Assembly: GCA_948144175.1 (NCBI GenBank)
Contig: CANXME010002192.1
Span: 930,001-994,000, forward strand
Reading direction: 5' to 3'
Origin: Closterium sp. NIES-65
Lineage: Eukaryota > Streptophyta > Zygnematophyceae > Desmidiales > Closteriaceae
Length of the DNA: 64,000 nucleotides
The notes under the pieces are model-generated. The model was not told the origin of the DNA, did no database searches, and worked only from the letters and a program-made list of their open reading frames with translations. Below, piece after piece: positions 1 through 10,939 of this stretch. The stretch's first letter is position 1. Each line of letters begins with the position of its first letter. A program made the translations under genes and the position numbers.

Positions 1-2396
1 CACCTCCCCTCGTTCTCTACGAACTTGGTGAGCAACGCTGTCCTCCAGGATGCGGGTGTTGACACCTTCACCCCTGGCCGACAGCGTGTGGCGATCTGCA
101 CGTTCTCCCAGACCGGCCGCCACTTGGCCACGTTCACCTGTGCGCCAGGGTCTAGTCTGTACACCCTCACCACTGAGTCACGCTCCACCCCTTAGTCTCC
201 CCAGCTGCACGCGTCTGCTCAGGTAGCTACCCAGTGTGAGTGTCGCCGGCTGTCTCACGACACCCTCTTGAGGCACCACCGCCTAGGCCACCCCTCCCTG
301 CCTCGCCTTCGTAGCATGCACTCTCGCTTTCTGGTTTCTGGTCTTCCCAGGTCTCTGCCTGCCCTCCCTCCCTCGCCTGCGCCGCCCTGCATTCCTTGCG
401 TCGAGGGGCGGCAGCGCGCCGCTCCTCACTCCTCCTCGTTCCCTCCCACAGAGGCTCCACTGCGGACTCTCCACCTGGACGTGTGCGGCCCAGCCCGCGT
501 CCGTGGACAGGGCCACGAGCGGTACTTCTTGCTGGTTGTCGACGTCTACACGCGCTACACCACGGTCTTCCCTTTGCAGCGCAAGGGGGATGTCCCTGAT
601 GTTTTGATCCCATGGATCCGTGCTACTCGTCTCCAGCTCCGCGAGCGGTTCCAGTCGGACTTTCCTGTCCTGCGTCTGCACTCTGACAGAGGTGGTGAGT
701 TCTCCTCGGACCTCTTGGCCGCCTTCTGTGCGGAGCACGACATCCGCCAGACTTTCACGCTTCCGGCCTCTCCACAGCAGAATAGGGTTGCTGAGCGCCG
801 CATTGGCTTGGTCATGGAGGTCGCTCGTACCTCCATGATCCATGCGGCTGCCCCCCATTTTCTGTAGCCGTTTGCGGTCCGGTACGCCGCGCATCAGCTC
901 AACCTTTGGCCCCGTGTCTCCTTGCCGGAGGCCTCGCCCACCCTGTTGTGGACGGGGAAGGTTGGCGATGCGTCGCGTTTCCGGGTCTGGGGTGCTTGTA
1001 CCTTTGTTCGCGATACCACCGCGGACAAGCTCTCCCCTCGCGCCATTCCTTGCGTCTTCCTTGGCTTTGTCCCTGACGCGCCTAGCTGGCAGTTTTACGA
1101 CCCCGCCTCGCGCAGTGTCTTTGCGTCCCAGGACGTCACCTTTGACGAGTCAGTCCCCTTTTACCGCCTCTTCCCCTACCGCACTGCTCCTCGCCCTCTC
1201 CCGCCGCTCTTTCTTGCCCTAGGTCCTCCCCAGGTAGACCCCCTCCCCGCGCCAGGTCCTGCTCCTTCAGGTGTTTCTCAGGTAGACCCTCCCGTCCCTG
1301 CGCCTGTTGAGGTCACAGGTGACTCAGGTCCTGCTGGTGGTGGTGCTGTCCCTGGGGGTGCGGAGCTTGGGGGTGCGCAGCGTGGGGGTGCTGAATCTGG
1401 GGGCGCTGGGAGTGAGGGGCCTGAGGGTACGGAGGCTGGAGGTGCTGAGTCTGCGCGTGAGGAGCCTGGAGGTCCTGCGTCTGGGGGTGCTGCGTCTGGG
1501 GGTGCTGCGTCTGGGGGTGCTGAGTCTGGGGGTGCTGAGCCTGCGTGTGCAGAGCCTTGGGGTGCTGAGTCTGGGGGTGAGTCGCCTGAGGGTCCTAGGA
1601 CTGCTGTTACACGGTCTCCTTGGAGTAGCCGTCTTCGTCCGCGTGTGCCTCTCACCTCACAGCAGCTGCACGTCTGGTACGGTCGCCGTCGGCGTCGCGT
1701 TTCTGCACCTCAGGGCTCTACTGCTGGGGGTTCTTCTGCTGGCGTCACTGGAGCTGGGAGTGGTGCTGGTCCTTTGCCTGCTGGAGGTGCTGGTGTCGCT
1801 GGTCCCGAAGGTGCTCGTACCAGGAGTACTGGAGGTGCTAGGGCTGGCGTGTCCAAGGGTGCTGCTGCTGGTGGCACTGCGGTTGGAGACCCTGGGACTG
1901 GAGGTGCCGGTTCTGGGGGTGCTGCACCAGGTGGGGCTGGTGATGAGGGTTTTGGAGCTGCTCAGGGTGCTGGGGCTGTTGGAGGTGCTGGAGCTGCTGA
2001 GGGTACTGGAGCTGCTGGAGGAGCTGGAGCTGCTGAGGGTACTGGAGCTGCTGGAGGTGCTGGAGCGGCAAAGGGTGCTGGAGCTGCTGGAGGTGCTGGC
2101 GCTGCTGAGGGTGCTGGAGCTGCTGGTGCTGGTGGCACTGCACAGCCGCGCCTGTTCTTTGCTCCGCCGTCTCCGTCGTCTCTGCCACCGCCTGGCTCCA
2201 TGCTTCGCCAGGTTCTTAGCCTCCCGTCGTCTACTGATCTTCCATTACAGCCTGGCTCACCTCTGCCTGCTCCTTCTCCTTACGCTGAGCAGATAGGGGG
2301 CCTTGCTGAGCGTCATGAGCCTGCGTCGCGTCCTGTCTCACCTATCCGTTCCGGTCGTTCCAGTCGTCGTGTTTCTCGTCAGCGTCAGCCGGCTGT
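1..2396 (+). mobile_element. A1: Ty1/copia remnant, family A, 5' part outside window
   Basis: This is the internal part of a copia element whose 5' end lies before the window. Parts in order are a GAG-pre-integrase zinc region (about 240-420), the integrase core (about 455-900), the integrase C-terminal part with the family motif PCVFLGF (to about 1170), a GGAEP-type repeat linker (about 1330-1620), a Gly/Ala repeat (about 1700-2140) and a Pro/Arg-rich stretch. It stops where the A2 LTR begins. The order integrase before reverse transcriptase is typical of Ty1/copia. Reverse transcriptase and RNase H of this copy are not found on the far side of A2. It is a broken fossil. Confidence 0.85.
240..1170 (+). 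pseudogene. A1 integrase region
   Basis: The zinc-binding HHCC part shows HHRLGHPS followed by the PCIPCVEG cysteine pair. The catalytic core shows the D...D...E pattern, with LHLDVCGP, LHSDRGGEF and AERRIGL at the expected spacing of the Ty1/copia integrase. The integrase of this family would insert the cDNA copy into the host genome. It belongs to a broken element. Confidence 0.8.
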
Positions 2397-2524
2397 TGTC
2401 AAACATTATATATGTTATAGTTCTTTAGGCTATAGTGGATTTAGCCTTAGCGGGTACACAATTCTAGGTTTTTCTACTTGTACTCTCAATCTTCCTAATT
2501 CAATCACTCCTTCTCATTCTAACA
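2397..2524 (+). repeat. LTR, upstream end of A2
   Basis: The repeat starts TGTCAAACAT and ends TCTAACA. The next bases, TGGCATCAGGAGCC, look like a primer site for the plant-type initiator methionine tRNA. The LTR sits inside A1. Confidence 0.7.
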
Positions 2525-2544
2525 TGGCATCAGGAGCCTAGGTT

Positions 2545-3172
2545 AGGAACCTAGGACCACGTGTTACTAAGGGCCTGTCCTTCCGCTAGCGCCCTCGAGC
2601 GCCTTCTCACTTTAGCGCCCTCGCGCGCCTCGCTGCCCGTGCGCCCTCGCGCTCCTCGCTGTCTCATCGCGTAGCCCACTAGAAGCCCGCGTGCGGCCCG
2701 TTTTTTGCCCACGCGTGGCCTCGTTTTTCCCCACGCAGCCCGTTAGCCGCCCTCGCGTGGCCTCCTTCTAGTGCGCGCGACCCCCCCTAGCCGCCCACGC
2801 CGTCGACGTAGCTCGCCCTGGCCTCGCGCGGCCCCTAGAGTAGCTCGCCAGCTGCCCGTCGACCGGCGCGCGCCGCCACCTCGCCCATGCAGGCCGCCGC
2901 CCGTGCGTAGGTCGCCGCCCACGCGTAGGCCACAGCCAGCCCGTAGGCCGCCACCTCGACCCGCGCGCCGGCCCACCCTCTCTGCCGAGCCGCGCCGCGC
3001 AGTCCTGCCCGAGCCGCGCCGCCCGAGTCGCGCCACCCGAGTCGCGCCGCCCTGACCGAGCCGCGCCGCCCCACCTGCAGCAACTGCTATTTCTGTTCTT
3101 GCTGTTACAGCTGTCCTTACTGCTACAGCTGCTCCTGCTACTGCTCTTACTACTACTGCTACTGCTGCCACT
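2545..3172 (+). other. GC-rich untranslated leader of A2
   Basis: No gene is seen. The stretch is rich in short repeats built on GCGCCCTCG, GCCGCCC and CGAGCCGCG, and ends in a CTGCTA/CTGTTA-rich run just before the gag start. The other family A copies carry different arrays at the same place. Confidence 0.6.
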
Positions 3173-4440
3173 ATGGCTACACCCACAGTTCTCTCTTTCG
3201 ATGCTGAGGGCCGTCCGCTCCAGTTTGATGCCTGGCTCGACGATCTCCACCTCTTCCTCCAGATCACTGCTAAGGATGATGTCTCGCTGTATGACCATGC
3301 GTCTGGAACCGCTCTAGCACCTGCTGACACTGCTGACAGTACAGCTCGCTCCCAGTGGCAGACTCGTGACGCCCACGCTCGCCTAGCCATTCGCAGCCAC
3401 CTGCCGTTAGATGAGCGCGCACACTTCGGCCAGCATAAGACTGCTAAGGCACTGTACGATGCAGTCGTCGCTCGCTACTCCTCGCCTGCCTCTGCTACGA
3501 TAGGCCGTCTCTCGCTGCCCTATCTTTTCCCCGACCTCGCCGCCTTTCCAACAGTCGCTGACCTCATTACCCACCTCCGCACTAGTGGCACTCGCTACCG
3601 AGCCGCCCTTCCTGCTGATTTCCTCGCCAAGAACCTCCCCCCCCCCCCCCCCCCGATGTACCTCATTCTCTACCACCTAGTCACTCGTCTCCCTGATTCT
3701 CTTCTCGCAGTCAGGGACCACTTTCTCGCCCTCTGCCCCACCGAGCTCACCATTGACCTCCTCGAGAAGCATCTGCTTGCAGATGAGTCTAGCATAGTTG
3801 CTATAGGTGCCTTTCGTGGCGACCCCCGCACGCCCTTCTTTGACGGGTGTTCCCCTCCCCCCCTTCTCCCCTCGGTTGCCTCTGCTGCCGCTGTCGACTT
3901 CCTTGGTGCTGAGGAAGTCGGGGCTGCGTCTGCTCCTAGCTGGAGGCGCAAGGGCGGCAAGGGCAAGGGGGGCAAGGGTGGTGGTGGTGCTAGCGGGGGG
4001 GGTGGAGGTGGAGGTGGAGGTGGCGGCGGTGGGGGCGGTGGGGGTGGTGGTGGTGGTGGGGGTGGTAGCGGGGCTGGGGGGGTGGGTGGCAGCGGCGGGG
4101 GTGGTGGCGGCAGTGGTGGTGGAGGAGGCCGGGGTGGAGGTGGTGGTGGTGGAGGCAGTGGGCGTGGGGGTGGCGGCTCGGGTGGTGGTCGGGGTGGACC
4201 GGCACAGCGTGGAGGCTCGGGTGGTGTCCAGCGCCAGCAGTAGCGTCTTGGAGAGACCCCGTCGTCCCAGCAGCTTCGTGAGTGGTACTCTCAGCATGGG
4301 GGGTCTGGGGGCGGGGGTACCTGCACGTATGTCATCCGCACAGGTGACCGCGCTGGTCAGACGTGTGGGAGGTTCCACACGCCACAACGCTGCTTCTTCC
4401 GTCTCGACGACGCCTGGCGTGCACAGTTCTCTGAGGCCTT
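3173..4440 (+). pseudogene. A2 gag region with Gly-rich tail and zinc knuckle
   Basis: The region opens with MATPTVLSFDAEG, the family A Gag start, and continues with the copia-type Gag fold (motifs YDAVVARYSSPA and RYRAALPADF). A basic RKGGKGKGGKGG stretch and about 90 residues of nearly pure glycine follow, then a CG-x2-FH-x4-CF knuckle near 4365-4400. Gag would form the virus-like particle and bind the RNA. The element is broken. Confidence 0.75.
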
Positions 4441-4729
4441 TGAGCTGCCCCGGTGGGCTGATCTGCTTAAAAAGAACATTGATGTCTTTGCACTTGACTT
4501 TGATGTTATCCTTGGAGCCATGTATGCATTCACTATTAGTGTTGAGGGTGACTATTACTTGTGTGTGCCACCAGACCCAGGCATTGCGACCAGTGAGGCT
4601 GCCGCTCTAGGTGCCAGTGTGTCTGCTGCCCCAGGTCCTAGTGAGGCTGCTGCTCTAGGTGCAGGTGTGTCTGCTGCTTCAGGTACTTGTGAGTCTGAGC
4701 TTTCAGGTACTGCGTCAACTGAGGCACTG

Positions 4730-6090
4730 CACACCTTCACACTGGACTCTGGTGCTTCTCGCTGTTTCTTTCACGACCACACTGCCCTAGAGCAGCTCCC
4801 TAGGCCGGTTGCTGTCTCCCGGGCTGACCCCTCCGGGGGTCCGGTCCTTGCGACCTCCACCACTGCCCTCCCTTGTTCTGCAGTCCCGTCCGGCACCCTG
4901 TCGGGCCTTTACCTCCCCTCGTTCTCTACGAACTTGGTGGCGGGTTCCGTGCTCCAGGATGCGGGTGTTCACCAGTTCACCCCTGCCTACGAGCGTGTGA
5001 CACACTACACGTGTGCCCACATGGGTCGACACCTGGCTACCTTCACTCGGCAGCCGGGGTCGGACTTGTACACACTGACCACTGAGTCCCCTCAGGTAGC
5101 GGCGTCCGCGTTTGCGTCAGGTCAGTTGTCCGCCCCCTGCTCGTGTCGCACCCTGTCGAACCGGACGGTCCTCTGGCACCACCGCCTTGGGCACCCTTCG
5201 ATGCAGCGCCTTCGTGGCATGCACTCCCGTTACCTTGTCTCTGGTCTCCCCAGGTCACTGCCTCCCCTGCCACCGTCCCCTGCCCCTCCCTGCCTTCCCT
5301 GTGTCGATGGGCAGCAGCGTGCCACCCCTTACTCCTCTGAGTTTCCCCCGACGGAGGCCCCTCTGCAGACCCTCCACATGGACGTATGGGGCCCAGCCCG
5401 CGTCCGTGGAAAGGGTGGAGAGAGCTACTTCCTCCTGGTAGTTGACGACTACACGCGTTACACCACGGTCTTCCCCTTGCGCACCAAGGGAGAGGTCCTT
5501 GCTGTTTTGATCCCTTGGATCCGCGCTACCCGTCTCCAGCTGGAGAGGCGCTTTCGCACGGACCTTCCCGTCCTGCGACTCCACTCTGACAGAGGTGGTG
5601 AGTTTTCCTCCGGTCTCTTGGAGACCTTCTGTCAGGGGGAGGGCATTTGCCACACGTTCACGCTTCCGGCCTCTCCTTAGCAGAATGGGGTTGCTGAGCG
5701 CCGCATTGGCTTGGTCATGGAGGTCGCTTGTACCTCCTTGGTCCATGCGGCTGCCCCCCCATTTTTTGTGGCCGTTTGCGGTCCGCTACGCCGCGCATCA
5801 GCTCAACCTCTGGCCCCGTGTCTCCGTTCCGGAGACCTCGCCGACGCTGCGTTGGACGGGAGAGGTTGGCGATGCGTCTGTGTTTCGGGAATGGAAGGAT
5901 CTCGTGCCTTTGTCCGCGATACGTCCGCGGAAAAGATCTCCGCCCGCGCTGCTCCATGTGTCTTCCTTGGCTTTGTCCCTGACGCGCCTGGCTGGCAGTT
6001 TTACCACCCCACCTCGCGCCGGGTCTTCGCCTCTCAAGATAACACGTTTGACGAGTCGGTCCCCTTCTACCGTCTCTTCCCCTACCGCAC
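4730..6090 (+). pseudogene. A2 protease and integrase region
   Basis: The aspartic protease site reads TLDSGASRCFF near 4740. The GAG-pre-integrase motif HHRLGHPS lies near 5180 and the integrase core (LHMDVWGP, LHSDRGGEF, AERRIGL) at about 5370-5740. It is followed by the VGDAS and PCVFLGF motifs of the integrase C-terminal half. It belongs to a broken element. Confidence 0.8.
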
Positions 6091-6239
6091 TGCCCCGCTC
6101 CCCCCCCCCGCCGCTCTTCCTCACGCCAGGTGCTGCTTTGGTAGACCCCCTGCCTCCCCAGGGTCCAGCTCCCTCAGGTGTTTCCCAGGTAGACCCAGTC
6201 GAGCCTGTCGAGGTAGCTGTCGACTCTGGTCCTCCGCAA

Positions 6240-6900
6240 GGTACTGAGCGTGCTGCGCCTGAGCGTGCTGAGCCTGGTGGTGCTGGGTCTGGGGGTACTA
6301 AGACTGGGGGTGCTGAGCCCGGGGGTGTGGAGACTGGGGGTGCTGTGCCTGGGGGTGCGGAGTCTGGCGGTGCTGAGCCTGGGGGTACGGAGACTGCGGG
6401 TGCTAAGCCTGGGGGTGCAGAGCCTGCGGGTGCTGAGCTTGGGGGTGCAGAGACTGCGGCTGCTGAGCCTGGGGGTGCTGTCCCTGGGGGTGCTGAGTCT
6501 GGAGGTCCTGAGCCTGGGGGTACTGCGCCTGGGGGCGCTCTCTCTTCCCAGCAGCTGCGTGAGTGGTACTCTCGGTACTGTCGCCGCCTCCGTGGTGCTA
6601 CTGGAGCTGGAGCTGAGGGCGCTGTGCCTACTGGAGGTGGTGTTGCTGCTGACCCTGGGGTCGGCACTGGAGGTGCTGGAGCCACTGGTCCTGGAGGTGC
6701 TCGTACTGGCGGTGCTGGAGCTGCTAGGACTGGGGGTGCTGCTGGAGGTGCTGCTGAAGCTGCTGGAGGTACTGGAGCTGTTGGTGCTACTGGAGGTACT
6801 GGAGATCCTGGTGGTGCTGCAAGAGTTGGAGCTGCTGCTGGAGGTTCTGGTGCTGTCTCGACTGGTTCTGGGGGCACTGCACGGCCACGACCGTACTTCG
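6240..6900 (+). repeat. 15-bp repeat array in A2 pol (GGAEP linker)
   Basis: Tandem copies of a 15-bp unit close to GGGGGTGCTGAGCCT encode GGAEP/GGAET-type pentapeptides between integrase and reverse transcriptase. An LSSQQLREWY motif near 6540 splits it from a second array of Gly/Ala/Thr type. Confidence 0.8.
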
Positions 6901-7649
6901 TTCCACTCCTCCAGCAGGTTCTTGGTCAGCCGCCTCCTCGTCCTGCTCCCTCCTTAGAGTGTTCTCCGCCTGTCCAGTTGCAGTCACAGCTACCGCCTGC
7001 CTCGCCACTTCTTGGTCCTTCTCCCTACACTGGTCCGACAGGCGGTCTTACCGAGCGTCGTGAGCCTGAGTCTCGTCCTGTGTCGCCTGAGTCTCATCCT
7101 GTGTCGCCTGAGTCTCGTCCTGTGTCGCGTGTTCGTGCTGCTTGCACTGGTCGCCGTGCTCCGCGTGAGCGTCCTCCACTTGTCCCTGGCACACACTATA
7201 TGACTCTGCGTCCTTCCACTGCTCCACTGCGTGTCCCTCTGCCATCTCCTCCTGCGTCCTCTCTTCTTGTCCTTGCTGACCCGGAGTCTGACCGGGCTCG
7301 TGCTACCAGTCCTACTGTCACGCGTCTCCTGGCCAGTGCTGTCACTGACCCTTCCTTTGAGTCTGCTGCTGCGTCTGCCCTAGTTGCCGAGCTTGTCGAC
7401 TTTGGTGCTCGCTGTCGTCTAGACTACGCCGCAAGTCTTGTTGCTGAGTCTGAGTCTGTCTGTCCTCCGTCCGTCGGGGGTGAGTGTGCTCTAGGCACGA
7501 ACGTCCTTGAGGATAGACAGGAGGACCTTGAGTGTCTTGCAGTCGTTGCGCCTCATCTCGTGTCCATGCTACTTGCCCCTGAGGGAGATCCGGATGCTCC
7601 AGATATCCCGACCCCGCGCTCTTACGCTGAGGCGATCGCGGGTGAGTAC

Positions 7650-9179
7650 TCCTCTCAGTGGCAGTCAGCCATGGACGCAGAGATTGCATCCTGGAAGTCC
7701 ACTGGCACTTACGTCGACGAGGTTACCCCTCCTGGGGCGAACATCATCTGTGGCATGTGGATTTTCAGGGTGAAGCGGCCGCCAGGTTCTCCGCCTGTCT
7801 TTAAGGCTCGTTACGTTGCTCGACGCTTCAGTCAGCGGGAGGGAGTCGACTTCTTCCAGACCTTCTCTCCCACCCCAAAGATGACCACTCTTCGGGTGCT
7901 ACTGCACGTTGCCGCTCAGCGTGACTACGAGCTTCACTCTCTTGACTTCAGCACAGCTTTCTTGCAGGGCAGCTTGCACGAGGAGATCTGGCTGCGCCGC
8001 CCTCCTGGCTTCACTGGGCCGTTTCCCACTGGTACCCAGTGGAGCCTCCGGGGGCTGGTCTAGGGTCTCCGCCAGGCGCCACGTGAGTGGCACAACACAC
8101 TGAGGACTACTCTTGTAGCTCTTGGGTTCGCGCCTTCTACTGCTGACCCGTCGCTGTTTCTGCGCACCGACACGTCGCTGCCGCCGTTCTACATCCTCGT
8201 GTACGTCGACGACTTGGTCTTTGCCACTGATGACACTGATCCTCTCGCCCACGTGAAGTCGGAGCTGCAGAAGAGACACACGTGCACAGACCTGGGTGAA
8301 CTGCGCAGCTACCTTGGCTTGCAGATCACCTGGGACAGAGCACGCCACACCATCACACTGACTCAGTCACACGTGGTGCAGCAGGTCTTTCAGCGCTTCG
8401 GCTTCACCTGGTAATCAGCACAGGCCACTCCTCTGGCTACAGGTCACTCGCTCTCAGCTCTGCCTTCGGACGAGTCCGTAGAGCCGAGTGGTCCTTACCC
8501 AGAGCTAGTTGCCTGCCTCATGTACCTGATGACGTGCACTCGTCCTGACCTAGCATACCCTCTTGGCCTTCTGGCCCACTACGTGGCTCCTGGTAGGCAC
8601 CGAAAGGTGCATTGGGATGCTGCAAAGAGGGTATTGCGCTACTTGTGCAGTACATCGGGCATGGGACTCGTGCTTGGAGGGAGGAGCTCAGTTGTTCTCA
8701 CTGGGCACTCAGACGCTTCTTGGGTTGACGACTAGGCTACTTAGCGGTCGTCACAGGGTTACAGCTTCAGCCTTGGCTCTGGCTCAGTTTCGTGGCGTTC
8801 TACACGTTCGTCTTCAGTTCTCAGCTCCAGTTGTGAGGCTGAGATCTACGCCACAGCCATGGCTGCACAGGAGTTACGCTGGCTCACCTACCTGCTGACC
8901 AACTTGGGAGAGCAGCCTCGTTCTCCTCCAGTTTTGTACGTCGACAACAAGGCCGCCATTGCCTTGTGTCAGGAGCACAGACTAGAGCACAGAATGAAGA
9001 ACATCGCTCTGCGTTACTTCCTTGCTCGAGAGCTGCAGCAGCGTGGCCAGCTTCGTTTTGCTTACGTGGCCACTCGGGCCAACACTGCTGATATATTCAC
9101 CAAGGCGCTTCCGCCTGGTGATCATCAGCGTTTCTGCACCTTGTTAGGCCTTGTGCCCACACTTCCTCATTTGCTGTAG
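7650..9179 (+). pseudogene. A2 reverse transcriptase and RNase H region
   Basis: Copia reverse transcriptase motifs are present: GMWIFRVKRPPGS, LDFSTAFLQG, and the catalytic YVDDLVFA box near 8200. RNase H motifs follow (SCEAEIYA near 8830, VDNKAAIALC near 8940, ANTADIFTKAL near 9080). It belongs to a broken element. Confidence 0.85.
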
Positions 9180-9405
9180 GCTTTGTTTGTACTGTGATCT
9201 ATATGTATACCTGCATGCTTGCTCTTGTAGGTAGATATCACTGTGCGGTTCTTGTTACATATATATCCCTGCATGTGAACTCGCCTTGTGGCCCTTTGCT
9301 TGTGCTCAGACTACGTGGTGACGTTGTGATCCACCCTGAGCTTGCTTTGCACTTCCTGCCTGGCCTTGTGACCCGCTGTTCTCCCCCACTTTGCCTATAG
9401 GGGTG

Positions 9406-9525
9406 TGTCAAACATATGTTTATATGTTTCAGTTTAGGTAGGCTTAGTGGGGTACAACCCCTTAGGCTTTTCCTTGTTGTACCAACTCTCTCGATAGTTC
9501 AATCCACCTTGCCTAAGTCTTAACA
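9406..9525 (+). repeat. LTR, downstream end of A2
   Basis: The repeat starts TGTCAAACATATG and ends CTTAACA. It is preceded by the purine-rich tract ATAGGGGTG, which would prime second-strand synthesis. It abuts a truncated family B LTR. Confidence 0.65.
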
Positions 9526-9578
9526 CGTACTCAGAGTTTAGTCCTGCAAAGATCCTAAGGGCTTTCCTCAGCCCAACA
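9526..9578 (+). repeat. 5' LTR remnant of B1 and primer site
   Basis: Only the last 53 bases of the family B LTR remain, ending in CAGCCCAACA. The primer site TGGTATGAGAGC (9579-9590) follows directly. It resembles the initiator methionine tRNA complement used by many plant copia elements. Confidence 0.75.
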
Positions 9579-9640
9579 TGGTATGAGAGCAATCGGGACA
9601 AATTCAACTACAATCAAGACCCTTACAACATCACAAGGCA

Positions 9641-10560
9641 TGGCAACGCAGAAGAAGAGAAGCTCCTCAAACGGCTCTCCCGGTACTACTCCTACTCCAC
9701 CTCCTGCCTCTGGCCTACGGACAGAGGAGGGCACAATGACAAGACCGGCAGCTGGGTCTACCGAAACTCCCGCAAATCAAGCCGCGGCCTTCGACCCAGA
9801 CATGATGGAGAAATTCTTCTCCTTCATGTCCTTCTACGAACAACACTAGCAAGGGGCACCTGCGCAGTCAAACAACAGCAACAACAACAACGCAACACTG
9901 ATGAGCCTCGACGGTTCATCCTATGCACGAGGAAATCAGCAACAAACTACCTTCGCCCCGTACAAACCTCAGCGCGGATCTGTCAGCTTGATGCCGCGCC
10001 AGCAGCCCTCACATGAGCAAGAGAAGACACTAGATGCATTTCAAGTTCAGTCGCAGTTTGCGCACGTCTTAAAACTGCAGACGACAAGACCATTCGACGA
10101 AAAGAACTTCTTTACCTGGTCATTCGAATTCGAACTAATGATGGAAGGCGCGCAGATTCTTGGCTTCTTCGACGGGTCCCTGCCATATCCAACGCATGGA
10201 ACGCAATACGACAAGCAGCAGTATACGTATCAATCTATGATGGCGTATACAATCCTACTGCGCAACGTCACACCGAACCAGCAGCAGAACATTCGGTCTT
10301 ATCGAGGATACGGAAACTCCGCCGAGCTCGCGTACAACCACCTGAAGAACCTGTATCAGGCAACAGACAGCGTCAATCAGAGTCGGTTAATGGCACAACT
10401 GACAACAGTGGAAATGAAACCGGGCGAAAAAGGGATGGCATATATCAGCCGCTGTCGCGAATTGCGCGACAAGCTCATTCGATGCGGAGGGTCGATATCA
10501 TAATACGCCTTTGTTACAGTCGTCATTGGCGGTCTTGGTCCTCATTGGCGCTCCACTCGC
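9641..10560 (+). pseudogene. B1 gag region
   Basis: The region opens with MATQKKRSSSNGSPG, then Pro/Thr- and Asn/Gln-rich stretches, then the copia Gag domain with FDEKNFFTWSFEFEL, the FDGSLPYP motif, AYNHLKNLYQATDS and a CRELRDKL motif. It matches the B2 Gag almost throughout. It belongs to a broken element. Confidence 0.8.
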
Positions 10561-10939
10561 GCCATACTCCGAGCTCACGGGAAGATCTCCGAAGCAGCAT
10601 TATGCGCCGAAATTTACGCTAAACAGCAAGACATGGACCTGCAAGAGGAGCGGCACAAGAGGAAAACGTCAGTACCTGAATTCGTGTTCCACACTCAACG
10701 GCGCTACAACAACAACAACAACCGGCATCAACCAAAACCTGTACCTCCGTTCTGACATCTTTGCAAGACGTCAGGTCATCCCCGCACACACTGCCCTAAC
10801 CGGCAGCAGTCAGCACCAACGCAACGGCAGTTTCGCCCTTCAAGCAGTCAAGTCGCCTCAACGCAAGCGAATCCGACCACTCAAGTACAAGCTTCAACAA
10901 CATCGACGGGACAATCTGCGCAAGGAACAAGAAACATCG

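Larger units (their letters stand above)
2397..9525 (+). mobile_element. A2: Ty1/copia element, family A, degraded
   Basis: An LTR at 2397-2524 is followed by a primer site, a GC-rich leader (2545-3172), gag, a zinc knuckle, protease, integrase, a repeat linker, reverse transcriptase, RNase H, a conserved 3' untranslated part of about 220 bp, a purine-rich tract and a 3' LTR at 9406-9525. The order is that of Ty1/copia. The element carries roughly half a dozen or more breaks and is dead. The two LTRs resemble each other only at about two thirds of positions by eye, far less than the coding parts suggest, so the unit may be a chimera of two insertions. No target-site duplication was found. Confidence 0.8.

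Noticed and set aside
2397-9525. A2 as a simple element with a matching LTR pair
   Set aside because: The LTRs are too different and no target duplication was found, so I describe it as a possible chimera.
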